Position numbers and translations under genes: made by a program. A DNA stretch of 64,000 nucleotides from the NCBI GenBank assembly GCA_963575645.1, contig OY754469.1:46086753-46150752 (forward strand). Direction: 5' to 3'. The notes beneath the pieces are model-generated. The model made no database searches. It saw only the letters and a program-made list of their open reading frames with translations, and had not been told where the DNA came from. The stretch comes from Xanthostigma xanthostigma. Its lineage: Eukaryota; Arthropoda; Insecta; Raphidioptera; Raphidiidae. Positions 20,691 through 31,384 of the stretch are shown in pieces; within the stretch, counting starts at the first letter, position 1; the number at the start of each line of letters is the position of its first letter.

Positions 20691-21235
20691 ACTGTTTTAA
20701 TAACATGTAATGACATCTGACAGAAGTTACTCAAAACTATTAGTTCAGAAGCAAACAAAAAAACTGTTTTAGTACCAAGTAGTGACATCTGTTACTTGAC
20801 TAGAAGCTTTCGGACTGTTTGTTCAATTGCTTCGATACTTCAATTACTTTTTCATTTCACACTTTTTGCTGTTTAATACAATTTTACTGTCCAATTTCAA
20901 ATTCGGATATATTACGTTTAGTACCAAGTAGTGACATCTGTTACTTGACTAGAAGCTTTCGCACTGCTTTTGTTGTTCAATTGCTGCCATACTTCAACAG
21001 AAATGCTTTTTCATTTCACACTGTTTGCTGTTTAATACGATTTTACTAGCCACTTTCAAATTCAGATATATTACTTTTAGTACCAAGTAGTGACATCTGT
21101 TACTTGACTAGAAGCTTTCGGACGGCTTCTGTTGTTCAATTGCTTCGATACTTCAACAGAAATACTTTTTCATTCCACATTTTTTGCTGTTTAATACGAT
21201 TTTACTGGCCACTTTCAAATTCAGATATATTGCGT
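20691..21235 (+). repeat. Helitron-A-related unit followed by a three-copy tandem array
   Basis: 20691-20770 carries the ACATCTGACAGAA...ACTATTAGTTCAGAAGC unit of Helitron A. Then AGTACCAAGTAGTGACATCT starts at 20771, 20920 and 21079, giving units of 149 and 159 bp that include ACTTGACTAGAAGCTTTCG, CAATTGCTTCGATACTTCAA and a TTTTTGCTGTTTAATAC segment. Probably an expanded internal part of a Helitron relative. Confidence 0.7.
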
Positions 21236-21717
21236 AGTAAAGTACCTTAAAGCGCATCGTACGGTCTCTTGCCAAGAAGTCTACCTATAATACATACAAA
21301 TAAGTATGCAGTGCATGAACCTAAGAGTACTTTACAGAAAATCATGCAAATATCTTTGTATAGACCGTCGCCCGTATCACCTCCCACTCTCCCATCTCAC
21401 TTTTCAGACTATACTCTGTCTGGGTAGCGAGCAAAACCCTTTTATTCTAAAAAAGAAGACACACCAAAAATCTGAACTGCTATTATATCAACAACACACA
21501 TATTTTTTGAAGTACGAGATTATATTATAAGTATGCATGTCATAGACTATCACAGACAGTTATTGATAAAAAAACAAGCAAATAATAATAGGGCATTTTG
21601 TACCCTGTAATAAAAAAATCTAATAATACATATTCTTGATAGATTTTGTCAAAAAAAACGAGAAATGCTGATTTCTATTCATAATAATGCACTATTATAA
21701 TGTTATATGATTCATCA

Positions 21718-21809
21718 AGTAAATAAAATTGTCGACCAATTTTTCTCAGACCGAACGATATATTGACAAAAAAAAAAAAAAAAATTGGTCGACAATTTTA
21801 TTTACTTGA
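21718..21809. repeat. Inverted repeat around a poly-A core
   Basis: AGTAAATAAAATTGTCGACC pairs with GGTCGACAATTTTATTTACT across about 50 bases that include a run of 16 A. The arm sequence AAATAAAATNRTCGACCAAT also occurs at 16783 and at the edge of the foldback 36915-37158, so it marks a family. Confidence 0.7.
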
Positions 21810-22039
21810 AGAGTTCTATTCAGACGTTAATCAAAGATTTGTTATATGATTCAATTTTAAGAATTGTATTTCCTAATCTAAAAGTCTAAAACGCTGTTTG
21901 CCATGTTGTATACCGGCGTGACGTCACTTCGTCTGTAAACTACCTACGTTTTATGTGGTGCTGTGTGTTATTTTGAAGTTCTTTCAAGTTTAATATCACG
22001 TTTATAGACGTCTATTCCGTATTTTATTAATTTCGCATC

Positions 22040-22105
22040 ATGGAAGACGGTTTCGTAAGAGCAGAAAGTACTAATCTACCAAGGATAAATACGTTTAATA
22101 AATAA
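22040..22105 (+). CDS. 21-codon ORF, possible start of a degraded transposase-like gene
   Basis: ATG in a good context (GCATCATGG) opens MEDGFVRAESTNLPRINTFN, then a Lys and TAA. From memory, an N-terminus with LPRINT followed by a hydrophobic stretch resembles SWIM-finger proteins encoded by insect repeats, but here the frame ends at once. About 120 bases upstream lies GTGACGTCAC, a perfect CRE palindrome. It may be a truncated first exon or a chance frame. Confidence 0.2.
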   Translation: MEDGFVRAESTNLPRINTFNK

Positions 22106-22775
22106 ATAAAGTTTTTCTAACTTCTATACTTACACTGGTAATGTAATAATCAATCTTAAATATTTTTAATTGTACAGTGTTGCTATGGTTACTGTGCTTT
22201 ATCGTTATTATTAACAATTTTAGTGAGGTCACGAGCCGTTTTCGAGCGAAAATTCATAATGATAAATTAAAAGTCGTTTTTATTTGGTTATAAAATATTA
22301 TAAAAATGATAGTGCTTGTTTATCACTTTAGGATTCGTTTAAAACACATTTCAAAAAACGGTGTAATAGCCTAATACTCTTTGTTTAAATATGCCACATT
22401 GAGAAAAAAAATATAGACAGTACCTACAAGTCTTATATAACTTGTATTATATAACTTTAAGGTATTATTTTTCATAGAAAAGGTTTTTCTCAGAAAAACA
22501 ATTATAGAAAATGTGTACATTGTGCAGTATCAATCTGTAATGCGATATCTGTTAAATAATATATCATTCTTTATTGTACTAAAATCCGTAGTACATATAG
22601 ATACAAATCTCCCTATGTATGAATATAGACGAATAATAAATATGTTACTTCAAAAAATTTCTCTAATCAAGGTCATTGATAGATCGCTGGGTACGTGAGA
22701 CGATTTACTAAGAAGCCTTTTTTTCAGGACGACACAAAATAACACATGCTTTATAAATCAATTATGTTCTATTAA

Positions 22776-23352
22776 TCATATATATTAATACACTAAGGTT
22801 TAAGATGTTTGCCTCCCTTTTTAGAAAAAACCTCACAATTTCTCCACATAAATTATATATCATTTTACAGATAATTGCTTGCTCTACTGACATCGGCAAC
22901 TAAAAAATTTGTTATTGCTTTTGTTTTTGTAAATTAAATACAGCGACGCTGAACAACGTCTGCCATCTGACGGCTTTAATTTTGAAACAACGTCAACACT
23001 TCGATCTGTCATCTGACCTTCATATTGTAAATACTGCATACTGCCATCTGACGGCTTTAATTTTGAAACAGCGAGCAACGCTGAACAACGTCACAGCAAT
23101 GCTGCATGATGCCATCCGACGGCTTAGCTCAACGCTTTTGCTACTTGCGCGTCTATATGACAGTTTTAGTAAAATATTTCTTCGATCTGTCATCTGAGCT
23201 TCATATTGTAATACAACAAATAGAAGAACGTTATAAGCAGTGTGCAAAATTAGAAACGAATTGAATACCTGCAATCATATTTAAAAAGTAATTTTGTAAA
23301 GTGATAATTATTATACTTATTTAGTGCGAATAATTCGCACAGGTCACTCTAG
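22776..23352 (+). mobile_element. Non-autonomous Helitron, family B copy 2 (complete)
   Basis: All expected signals are present. It inserts between A and T, begins TCATATATATTAATAC, and ends with hairpin GTGCGAATAATTCGCAC then AGGTCACT and CTAG at 23349-23352. 577 bp. This is the cleanest copy and the best reference for the family. Confidence 0.88.
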
Positions 23353-24231
23353 TTAATTTTAAATTTAATACACTTTCGAAACTTGATTTAAGTTATTTTT
23401 GTCTCACTTACGAACGTCGAGTTTACATTGTAAATATTTTTTTTTTGAGGTATAAAATGTGTTTGAAAACGTCCACAATTCTCTAGCTTTACAGTTTCTG
23501 TAAAACAAGCTGATATAATGTAAACCTCACTGACCTTTGGTTTCTGATTAATCGTACCTACAATATATAACCAAATATACATTGAGAACAACTCTAGAGT
23601 TACAAGCAAAGTTTTAGGGATCTAAATTGAAATTTTAGTAGCAATATTGTACCTACTCTGCGCTGCTCACTTGCCACTACAGTAAACGTTTTCTTCTACA
23701 TTACTCGAATGAGCACTTTTAAATCTGTATTTGATGGAAACAGTCGAATAAAGCATTGAACAAAACTCAAAAGATCAATGTCATATCTTGTTATTTTGAA
23801 ATGTTATTAGTTTTCATCTTTTTTTTAACTTTTGAACGGATAATTTACATTTGTTTTCAGTTTAAACGCGGATATAAAATAACAGAATATAAACAAAATG
23901 CAAGAAAATGGCAAATAATGAAATAAAAAAAATTGTATACCTCTAAAACAAATAAAATAATTTTTTGTACGACTCCATATGAAACAGTTGCGTTCGTGTG
24001 TTTACTGCAAGTCTGACGTCACACTTCAAACCATTATGGCGGGTCATATAAAAAATATAAAAAATCATAATTTTAAATATGAAATCATAAATTATTTTCG
24101 TAAATACAAACCAATATTATCGCGTTCACATAAGTTAATAATTTATTTTTTATACTATCAATACAGGGTTTATATTATAAAGAGAGGATCTATCACTTTT
24201 TTATTTACATGCATTAAAACTTTTAATTGTA
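23353..24231. other. Nothing recognised
   Basis: AT-rich. One CTGACGTCACAC at about 24013 followed by ATTATGGCGG recalls the CRE and GCCAT motifs of the 120-bp array, but no array unit is present. Confidence 0.4.
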
Positions 24232-24677
24232 AAGGCCGCTGCACACGAGGCTGGAAACACTGCTCGGAATCTGCTGGCCGGTAGGCTGGGTACGAGGCTG
24301 GAAATGACGTCACTGTGGACTCATCTGCTAGCTCACAAGATAGATTTTAAAATTAGAACAGGACTATTTTTCTTGCAAGGTCCTCTGCTTGCTTTGAGCA
24401 AGAACCAATCAGGAAACAGTATCTTGTCAAGTGGGCCACATGTGCAAACGCCCACAAACCAACATGGACGTCATTCCGCTCAGAGTCAGACAACAGACAC
24501 ACGTTTTGCTCTGTGTTTATATTTGAACTGTCCCTGCGCGCGCACCAAATCTATCCCCAAAACAAGCTTGAAAAGACGTCTCGTGTGAAAACAATTATGA
24601 AAACTGGCGCAAGAAAACTAGTGGTCATATCTAGCAAGGAATCTAGCGGCAAATCTAGCCTCGTGTGCGGCGGCCTT
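24232..24677. mobile_element. TIR MITE, 446 bp
   Basis: The terminal repeats are AAGGCCGCTGCACACGAGGC on the left and GCCTCGTGTGCGGCGGCCTT on the right, with one mismatch. GC content is clearly above the flanks. The overlapping frames inside (24304-24588 and neighbours) are not recognised proteins. Target duplication is unclear (TA or TAA-like), so PIF/Harbinger is only a guess. Confidence 0.75.
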
Positions 24678-25000
24678 AAGATTAAAAAGTGGTCTACTGT
24701 AATAAATTGACAATATATGCGCGGCAGGGTATATATGATAATATTGTATGTATACACCATAACTACTTAAACTTACGAATACCAAATTTGAATATGCCTC
24801 CATGAAAACACGATCATATTAATTAATATTCATGAGTGTTTTAGCACAATAATTATCTATAATACATTATACAAGTACCTCAGACATGCTTGGGTCATAA
24901 ATCACGTTTGATATCAAAGTAATGTTTTGATACACATTGATACATGACTGCGGCCACACCACAACAGTTTGAAGACTGCATAATATATAATAGTAATAAT

Positions 25001-25137
25001 CATTCGCCCATTGCTATTAATTTGTTGAAGTTGAAAAATGTAAAAAATAACGGTAAGTGTGATTGATGGAAAATAGTAATGCTGCAAATGGCGTCTGTTA
25101 TGGCATACAGTCGAGAAACGGACATTAAACGGATTAA
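25001..25137 (+). mobile_element. SINE S, 3' part only
   Basis: CATTCGCCCATTGCTATTAA, the AAAAATAACGGTAAGTGTG segment and ATGGCGTCTGTTATGGCATA match the 3' third of the SINEs at 49117-49546 and 26586-27003. The tRNA head is missing, as after incomplete reverse transcription. Confidence 0.7.
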
Positions 25138-25159
25138 AACTTACAATAAATAAAAAAAA

Positions 25160-25327
25160 ACTTATATCTCCCTCTCAATTTAATGCTCCGTCTTTGTTGC
25201 ACTCACTAACTTATATCTCCCTCTCAACTTAATGCTCCGTCTTTGTCGCACTCACTAACTTATATCTCCCTCTCAACTTTATGCTCCGTCTTTGTTGCAT
25301 TCACTAACTTATATCTCCCTCTCAACT
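25160..25327 (+). repeat. 49-bp tandem repeat, about 3.4 units
   Basis: Each unit reads ACTTATATCTCCCTCTCAAC, then TTAATGCTCCGTCTTTG and TTGCACTCACTA. Units differ by one or two bases. Confidence 0.85.
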
Positions 25328-26112
25328 CCGATGATGCACTTCCGTAAACGATTTCGTCAGACATCGCGATATGATGCACTTCCGTAAACGATTTCGTCAG
25401 GCATATACCAGCTTACTCCCCAAGTTAAGCGTGCCTAAAGAAGTTTTATTAAAAAAAAAAAAATAAAAATTGTTTACAGAAGTGTCATTATCATAAAAAA
25501 ATGACGCATTTCCGACCCCCAAGTGATGAGGTTAAATCATTCCAAATTAGTCATAGTTTCTTCTCCCGAAAGGAATACAAACAATTACCGGTCACCTGTA
25601 TATCAAAGTCAAAGTTGAAACAATTATTTTTGATTTAAATTTGTACGCATTATTTAGACATTCGTCATAAACTTATAAACTGAATGATGAGCTTTCATAA
25701 AAGCTTTAATTAAAGCCACTGACTTGAGAAAAGACAACTATGAGCTGTATAGGTATATTTAAAATTTAGCGGCATTGTGAATTACATAATAATGTATATA
25801 TACAGTGTATTACCCAAATGCAATAAATGACAATTAGCACATTTTAGTGGTTGCACTTTCGCAGTATATCTGTCGCGCGGTTTTCACCCCATATAAAGGC
25901 ACCGTATAAATTATGGATGTCGCCCTCTACGCAACTAATATTAAATTCTAATTTAATTATACTCAACTAATATTTGGATTTAGATTATAAATTACATTTT
26001 CATACAATTACATTAATTAAAATTGTGAAATATTTTACAATGTCGCTTTTTGTGTAGGTATATGAAATCTAAAAAAAAAGTAACAAGCACGTATGTAGAT
26101 ACAGAAATTATT

Positions 26113-26580
26113 AGCTGAAGAGCCAGTAGCCGGATGACAAAATATTTTAAGAAACCTGAAATTTTTATGTTATTTATAAGCCTATATTTATGATGGCAGA
26201 CATTTCTTCCCGGCAGACACAATAAAAAGTCCGCTGTATGAACGCGATGATATTATTATGCAAACATATGAGTGCGAGTGAGAGCATCCGATGGCTTTTT
26301 TGGCAGCTTCATGATTTTTTTTTGTTTACACACAGACGCTGTGTTTAAGAGAGAAAAATTCCATGGAAAGAAACAACCCAAATTTCATGAAGCTGTCAAA
26401 AAAAGCCATCGAATTTGCATAATAATATCATCGTGCTCATACATCAGCGGGCCTTTTATTGTGTCTGTCGGACGAAATGTCTGCCATCATAAATATAGGC
26501 TTATAATTTTACTATAAATACCATATAAAAATTTCAGGTTTGTTAATATGTGTCGTCATCCGGCTACTGGTTCTGCAACT
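26113..26580. repeat. 468-bp foldback MITE
   Basis: The ends read GAAGAGCCAGTAGCCGGATG and CATCCGGCTACTGGTTCTGC. Arms of about 190 bp pair through AAACCTGAAATTTTTAT, CTATATTTATGATGGCAGAC and GCATAATAATATCATCG. The short loop region is around 26320-26390. The frame at 26272-26517 lies in the palindrome and is not a gene. Confidence 0.8.
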
Positions 26581-26585
26581 ATATA

Positions 26586-27003
26586 ATAATAATAAGGCGT
26601 TTAACGTCCGTTTCTCGACTTTATGTCATAACAGACGCCATTGGCACCATTACTATTTTCCATCTATCACACTTCCCGTTATTTTTCTACATTTTTAAAC
26701 TTTCACTTGATTAATAGCAATGGGCAAATGAAGGAGTTTTAGGACATTAGGATAAGGTAATAAACTTTTCAGAACAGGAGTTTAACAGGTAATGGCTTTG
26801 AATAAGGAACCATCTCGATATTTATCTGGAATTATTGAGGGAAACCATGCAAAACCTCAACAAGATGGTCGGAATTACCGTTTTTCGGCGAGAGGCAGCA
26901 GGAAAAAGTCCCAGCCACATCTGCCCCGGTCGGGATTCGAACCCGGTACCTCTCTAATGCGAGTCCAGTGCTCTCACCACTACGCCACCCCGCTCGGTCT
27001 CTT
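26586..27003 (-). mobile_element. SINE S, full copy
   Basis: A 10-bp direct repeat CAACTATATA at 26576-26585 and 27004-27013 flanks it. On the minus strand the head begins ACCGAGCGGGGTGGCGTAGT with a Pol III A box (TGGCGTAGTGG) and B box (GGTTCGAATCC). The anticodon-loop region reads CTCGCAT. The tail is (ATT)n. The element inserted exactly at the edge of the foldback 26113-26580. Confidence 0.88.
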
Positions 27004-28186
27004 CAACTATATACAAAATAGCCTAGAACCGGACGGCACAGACAAAAAATCGTTGAATTTAGGCGTGTGTTTAACAATTCACAATTTATATTGTACATCG
27101 TATTAATTCTCTGATCAATTTAACGTGAAATATGTGGCATACAATTCATTGATTTTGTATTGCTCATTTTAAATTTTAATGTAAACTACAATTGTTTTGA
27201 CATTTGTGTGTTTGTAAACACGGTAAAATATTTTTTGAGCATCAGGTGTGTTGAAAAAACTTTTATGTAAAATATAAATGAAATGGTATATACACAATAA
27301 ATAAACGCGCTTTTTAAAAATAACATCACAAAAATATGTAGGTACATCTGTTTTAACATGTGCTTTACTTTGGTTTCAGTTAATGAGTTCATATATCCTA
27401 AACTCCCGGGAATCGTCATAATATTTAGGTACCTATTAATATTGATGTAGGTACTTATTTGTTAACTGTAACAGGAATTTCAAGGATTACAGGAATCACT
27501 GGAGTGCCATTGTAAGTAAACAAATTCGATACATTTCAAAATTAAAAAAGTAGTGTCGCAGTGCCAAACAATATAGTGTATTTGCTATTAAAGACAGTGT
27601 GGCTTTATTACTTAGTTTTTGGACAAAATAAAAAAAATATAACCCCTTAAGAGACCCCTCAAAAAATACGTTATTTTGAAGTAAAATTTCTTTAAGCACG
27701 CTTGACTTGGGGAGTAAGCTGGTCAATGCGTGACGAGAGCGTTTACGAAAAGTGTGATCGAGCGAGACGAACGGAAGTTGACGCGAACGGTGATTTGGAT
27801 GACAAATACTTCACTGTCTAGTGGCGCCACCAGGTGGCCGAAAATATAAGCAGTACTAACAGTAGAATGACACATACTTTACTTGCCAGTGGCGCTATCG
27901 GGTGACAGAAAAAAGTTTTGGAAACCTACTTTTCATAAAGATTTACGCTTAAAATCCAACGAGAGCTAAGTAATTGTAATGTATTACTTTTGTTTTCATT
28001 ATCTTTGTGTTTATATTTCTTTCTTCTTACATCAGACTGTTCATTTCGTTCTTGAACAATTTTATAAATTAATATTTTGTTTAATAAGTTTAAAGTGAGT
28101 AAAATTGTAAATTCATTTTAAAGTTCATATTTTGTGAATTTTCGGGTGAATAATAACAAATAATGACAGGAAGAAGTTTTACTTCA

Positions 28187-28215
28187 GTCGTGTGGTCTAA
28201 AGCACACTAGTTTTT
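28187..28215 (+). pseudogene. tRNA-like 5' fragment
   Basis: CAGTCGTGTGGTCTAAAGCA parallels CAGCCGTGCGGTCTAAGGCA at 17903. No B box follows. It is a truncated relative of the tRNA-Leu-like sequence at 17901-17985. Confidence 0.35.
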
Positions 28216-28686
28216 TTTTTCATTTTGAACCACCGTGCGGCACTAAATACGAAACGTCTAGTATTGCGACGCCAACAACGGCAAGTTGAAGGGCAAGTGA
28301 GCGGCTCGGGAACAATTATCCTCTCCGCGTCATAAACTTAACGGCTTCGGGGTGTCGAGTGGCTCGCCACTCCAAACAAAACCACAATTATCTCAAAGGT
28401 CACCGGTCGGAGCACCCCAAAACACGAGACACTGCATCCACCATAACCTCACTTGTGGTATCGACACGATGCGACCGGCGTCCATTCTATTTTGCTAACT
28501 TTTGAGCAAGTTTAAATCGCAAATGTGTACATTTGAGTTACAGCTAACCTTTAATTAGCACGAAAAATTAGCCAGTTAGCGCCAAAGGTCAGACGAAAGT
28601 TTCTCTGCATTTCCATAAGCCACACTACTTATTATTTCAAGCGTTAGTTGAGGCAAAAGCAGACCGTTATCCCAATTATTTTTGTA
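28216..28686. other. GC-richer unassigned island
   Basis: 28230-28500 is clearly less AT-rich than its flanks and contains no repeat signature I know. No long frame is open. It could be a 5' UTR, a promoter or an unknown element. A lone pogo-like end, TA-CAGTAGAGATCCGATTATC, follows at 28687. Confidence 0.3.
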
Positions 28687-28748
28687 CAGTAGAGATCCGA
28701 TTATCCGACGTGTTGTGCTGAGACGCGTTCTCATTATTTTTCGTCTTT

Positions 28749-29401
28749 GCCCGGCCCAGTTTCACCCGAGTGCAAAACTCTTCTGGAAATATTATATTGA
28801 CCTTCCCATCTACACAGCAGAACTATCAAAGTAGATTGTTTTGACAAAACACCATCATAGTTCAGCCATTTTGTACAAAATATTTACAGATTATATACAG
28901 AAACCTTCCTCGTTTATCGCTCTTTGTATAAGTGAAAACTGTATGAAAATTCGTTCGATAGTTTTTCAGTTTATCGCGTTCAGACTCCGCCTGTCTGTCT
29001 GAACGCGATAATGTCAAAAACTACCCGACGGATTTTCATACGCTTTTCACTAACAGAAAGAGCGATAAACGAGGAAGGTTTCTGTATATAATTTGTAAAC
29101 ATTTTGTACAAAATGGCTGAACTATGACGTTGTTTTGTCAAAAAAAGAAAATATAAAGAGCGATAAACGAGGAAGGTTTCTGTATATAATTTGTAAATAT
29201 TTTGTACAAAATGGCTGAACTATGACGGTGTTTTGTCAAAAAAAAAAACTGTTTTCGTACGCTTATAAGGCTAATGCTGGCCAAATCTTTAGAGATACAT
29301 CAAAACAATCTACTTTGGTAGGTCTGCTGTGTAGATGGGAAGTTCAATATAATATGTCCAGAACAGCTTTTCACCCGGGTGAAACCGGGCCGGGCTGCTA
29401 G
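28749..29401. mobile_element. Head-to-head inverted dimer of Helitron family D
   Basis: The right copy (about 28996-29401, plus) ends CACCCGGGTGAAACCG, then CTGCTAG followed by T. The left copy (28749-28986, minus) starts GCCCGGCCCAGTTTCACCCG, the complement of the same end with the final CTAG lost. The 5' ends meet at TTATCGCGTTCAGA / TCTGAACGCGATAA with about 13 bases between. In the right copy a 99-bp segment starting AGAGCGATAAACGAGG (29058, 29157) is duplicated. Confidence 0.8.
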
Positions 29402-29416
29402 TAATAAATAAATAAA

Positions 29417-30099
29417 AACTCGGGTCGCAGTGCCAAACCCTGCCGACAATATAGTGTATTTGCTTTTATAGGCAGTGTGGCTCTATTGTATGAACTTATT
29501 TTTGGACAAAATAAAAAAATTACCCCTTAATACACCCCTTAAAACAACAATTTTTACTAAATTTCAATACTACATATCAATTCAACATCTGTACCAAATT
29601 ATATACACCCTTCAGTATGTAAATCTACCTATATCAGTAAACTTGTGTTTTCATAAAATTTGTAAGTCCGGTCCTGTCGGGACGACGTTTTTAAAATTTT
29701 AGCAGCATATTTTAATAATTACTAAAGGGTTAAATTTCAAATTTGAAATGATTCCGAAAATTTTTTCGGTATTTTTGGGCCTGAAAAATTTTTTCAACCC
29801 CTAAATACCACCCTTAACGTGGCCCGATTGGGCCCATTTTAAATAGGCTTCGTGCGGTGATAGATTCCAACATGTGGCCCAAATTTCGTTTAAATCGATT
29901 AAGTCTGTCGAGAGTTATCGTGCTAACACATACATATATATATATAAATATATATATATATACATATATAAACATACTTTTCCAAAAATGGTGCCAAACT
30001 TCTTAGAAGGTTATGAAACGTCGAGAAATTTTGGTCCGACCCCTAGGTCCCGCCATCCGACCGACGCCAATAGTGTAAGTGCCTTATGGCAAATACACT
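29417..30099 (+). mobile_element. Repeat family J, copy 1
   Basis: Opens CTCGGGTCGCAGTGCC and closes GGCAAATACACT. It contains GGACAAAATAAAAAAATTAC, the CTACTAAAGGGTTAAATTTC region, TTAAGTCTGTCGAGAGTTAT and an AT microsatellite (about 29933-29970). Matches 39396-40110 in inverse orientation. The classification is open, as the ends share only AGTGTATTTGCC-like motifs. Confidence 0.65.
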
Positions 30100-30542
30100 A
30101 ATTAAGTCAATATATGCGTTGAAGCAGACAACGGCTGCAACGACGCCATAAGCGAGATTATTATGTTTTCGCAGTACAAACTGAATATACAAACAATAAT
30201 TTTACGGTTTTGATGTTAGAGACCATTTTTTGAGCATCAAAACGGCAAGTGTAAGTTATTTATGATAATCTGCAACCATAATACGGATAATGCGTGCACG
30301 TTAGTTTCCGCAAAGTTGTGTTTTTATATTCGTAAACTGAAAATTCTTTAGACGTGATCTGACCCTGCCACAGTTGGATTTAGTCTGTTTCGGTTGGTAG
30401 TTCATGCTGATAGTATACATTGGTAAAAAAACAGGGAAAACTTGCGAAAGCCGCGCTATATATATGAACGAATGCATTGGCTTGGCGGAAAATAATACCG
30501 ATTGTAACGATGAAGCAGTGCTTCAGTGCAGATATATTTTGT

Positions 30543-31275
30543 ATACCGGGTGAGGCAAAAGTCCCGGAACGGTTAAATATCTCGCATACTACGCATCATA
30601 TAAAAAAAAAAAAAATACGTGTCAAATATTTTTCGCAAAACTATTTTTTGATACCACACATGACTCCCCACCCCCCACCCAGTTGGTGGGGAAGGGGCAA
30701 CTTTAAAATTTTAAATAGGAACCCCTATTTTTTATTGCAGATTCGGATTCTACGGGAAAAATTACATACAATTGATGTAATTTTTCCCGTGGGTTTTAGG
30801 GGTTGAAAAATATTTTTGGGCCCGAAAATACCAAAAAATTTCTCCGAATCGTTTCAAAATTGAAATTTAACCCTTTAGTAATGATTAAAATGTGCTACCA
30901 AAATTTCATTAAAATCGGCCAGACAGGACCAGACTTAAAAATTTTATGAAAACGTTAGTTTGTAGATATGGATTTATTTAGTGAAGGGTGAATTTAATTT
31001 GTTGTATTGATAGTAATATTAAAATAAAAAAAAAATTACATACAATTGATGTAATTTTTCCCGTAGAATCCGAATCTGCAATAAAAAATAAGGGTTCCTA
31101 TTTAAAATTTTAAAGTTTCCCCTCCCCCCACCAACTGGGTGGGGGGTGGGGAGTCATGTGTGGTATCAAAAAATAGTTTTGCGAAAAATATTTGACACGC
31201 ATTTTTTTTTTTTTTGATATGATGCGTAGTATGCGAGATATTCAACCGTTCCGGGACTTTTGCCTCACCTGGTAT
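30543..31275. repeat. 733-bp foldback, family K
   Basis: Left end ATACCGGGTGAGGCAAAAGT, right end ACTTTTGCCTCACCTGGTAT. The arms run about 240 bp and include CGGAACGGTT, TCTCGCATACTACGCATCAT, ATGACTCCCCACCCCCCACC and TACGGGAAAAATTACATAC. The roughly 235-bp middle is a family J segment (AACCCTTTAGTAATGATTAA). Matching frames in both arms arise from the symmetry and are not genes. Confidence 0.8.
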
Positions 31276-31384
31276 GTTTTTAAGCTCAATATACAATCGT
31301 CGGCACTGAAGAATGCATTATTCAGGAACTAACTTTAATCTATTTCTTATCATTTATTTTTTAGATTATAATTATTAATTCTTA

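Larger units (their letters stand above)
25362..27760. mobile_element. Block bounded by inverted repeats, 2.3-2.4 kb
   Basis: CCAGCTTACTCCCCAAGTTA (from 25408) is repeated inverted as TGACTTGGGGAGTAAGCTGG (to 27722). Pairing continues inward (GCGTGCCTAAAGAA / TTCTTTAAGCACGC) and outward (CGTAAACGATTTCGTCAGGC against the complement of GTGACGAGAGCGTTTACG). The block contains a foldback, a SINE and a family J fragment (27530-27660). No transposase is seen, so it may be a transposon filled with later insertions or two inverted solo ends. Confidence 0.55.

Noticed and set aside
24304-24588. 94-codon frame
   Set aside because: It is inside the MITE with AAGGCCGC ends; the protein has no recognised domain.
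30477-30806. 109-codon frame, with a matching one at 31102-31296
   Set aside because: Both lie in the arms of one foldback, so they are the same sequence read from each side.
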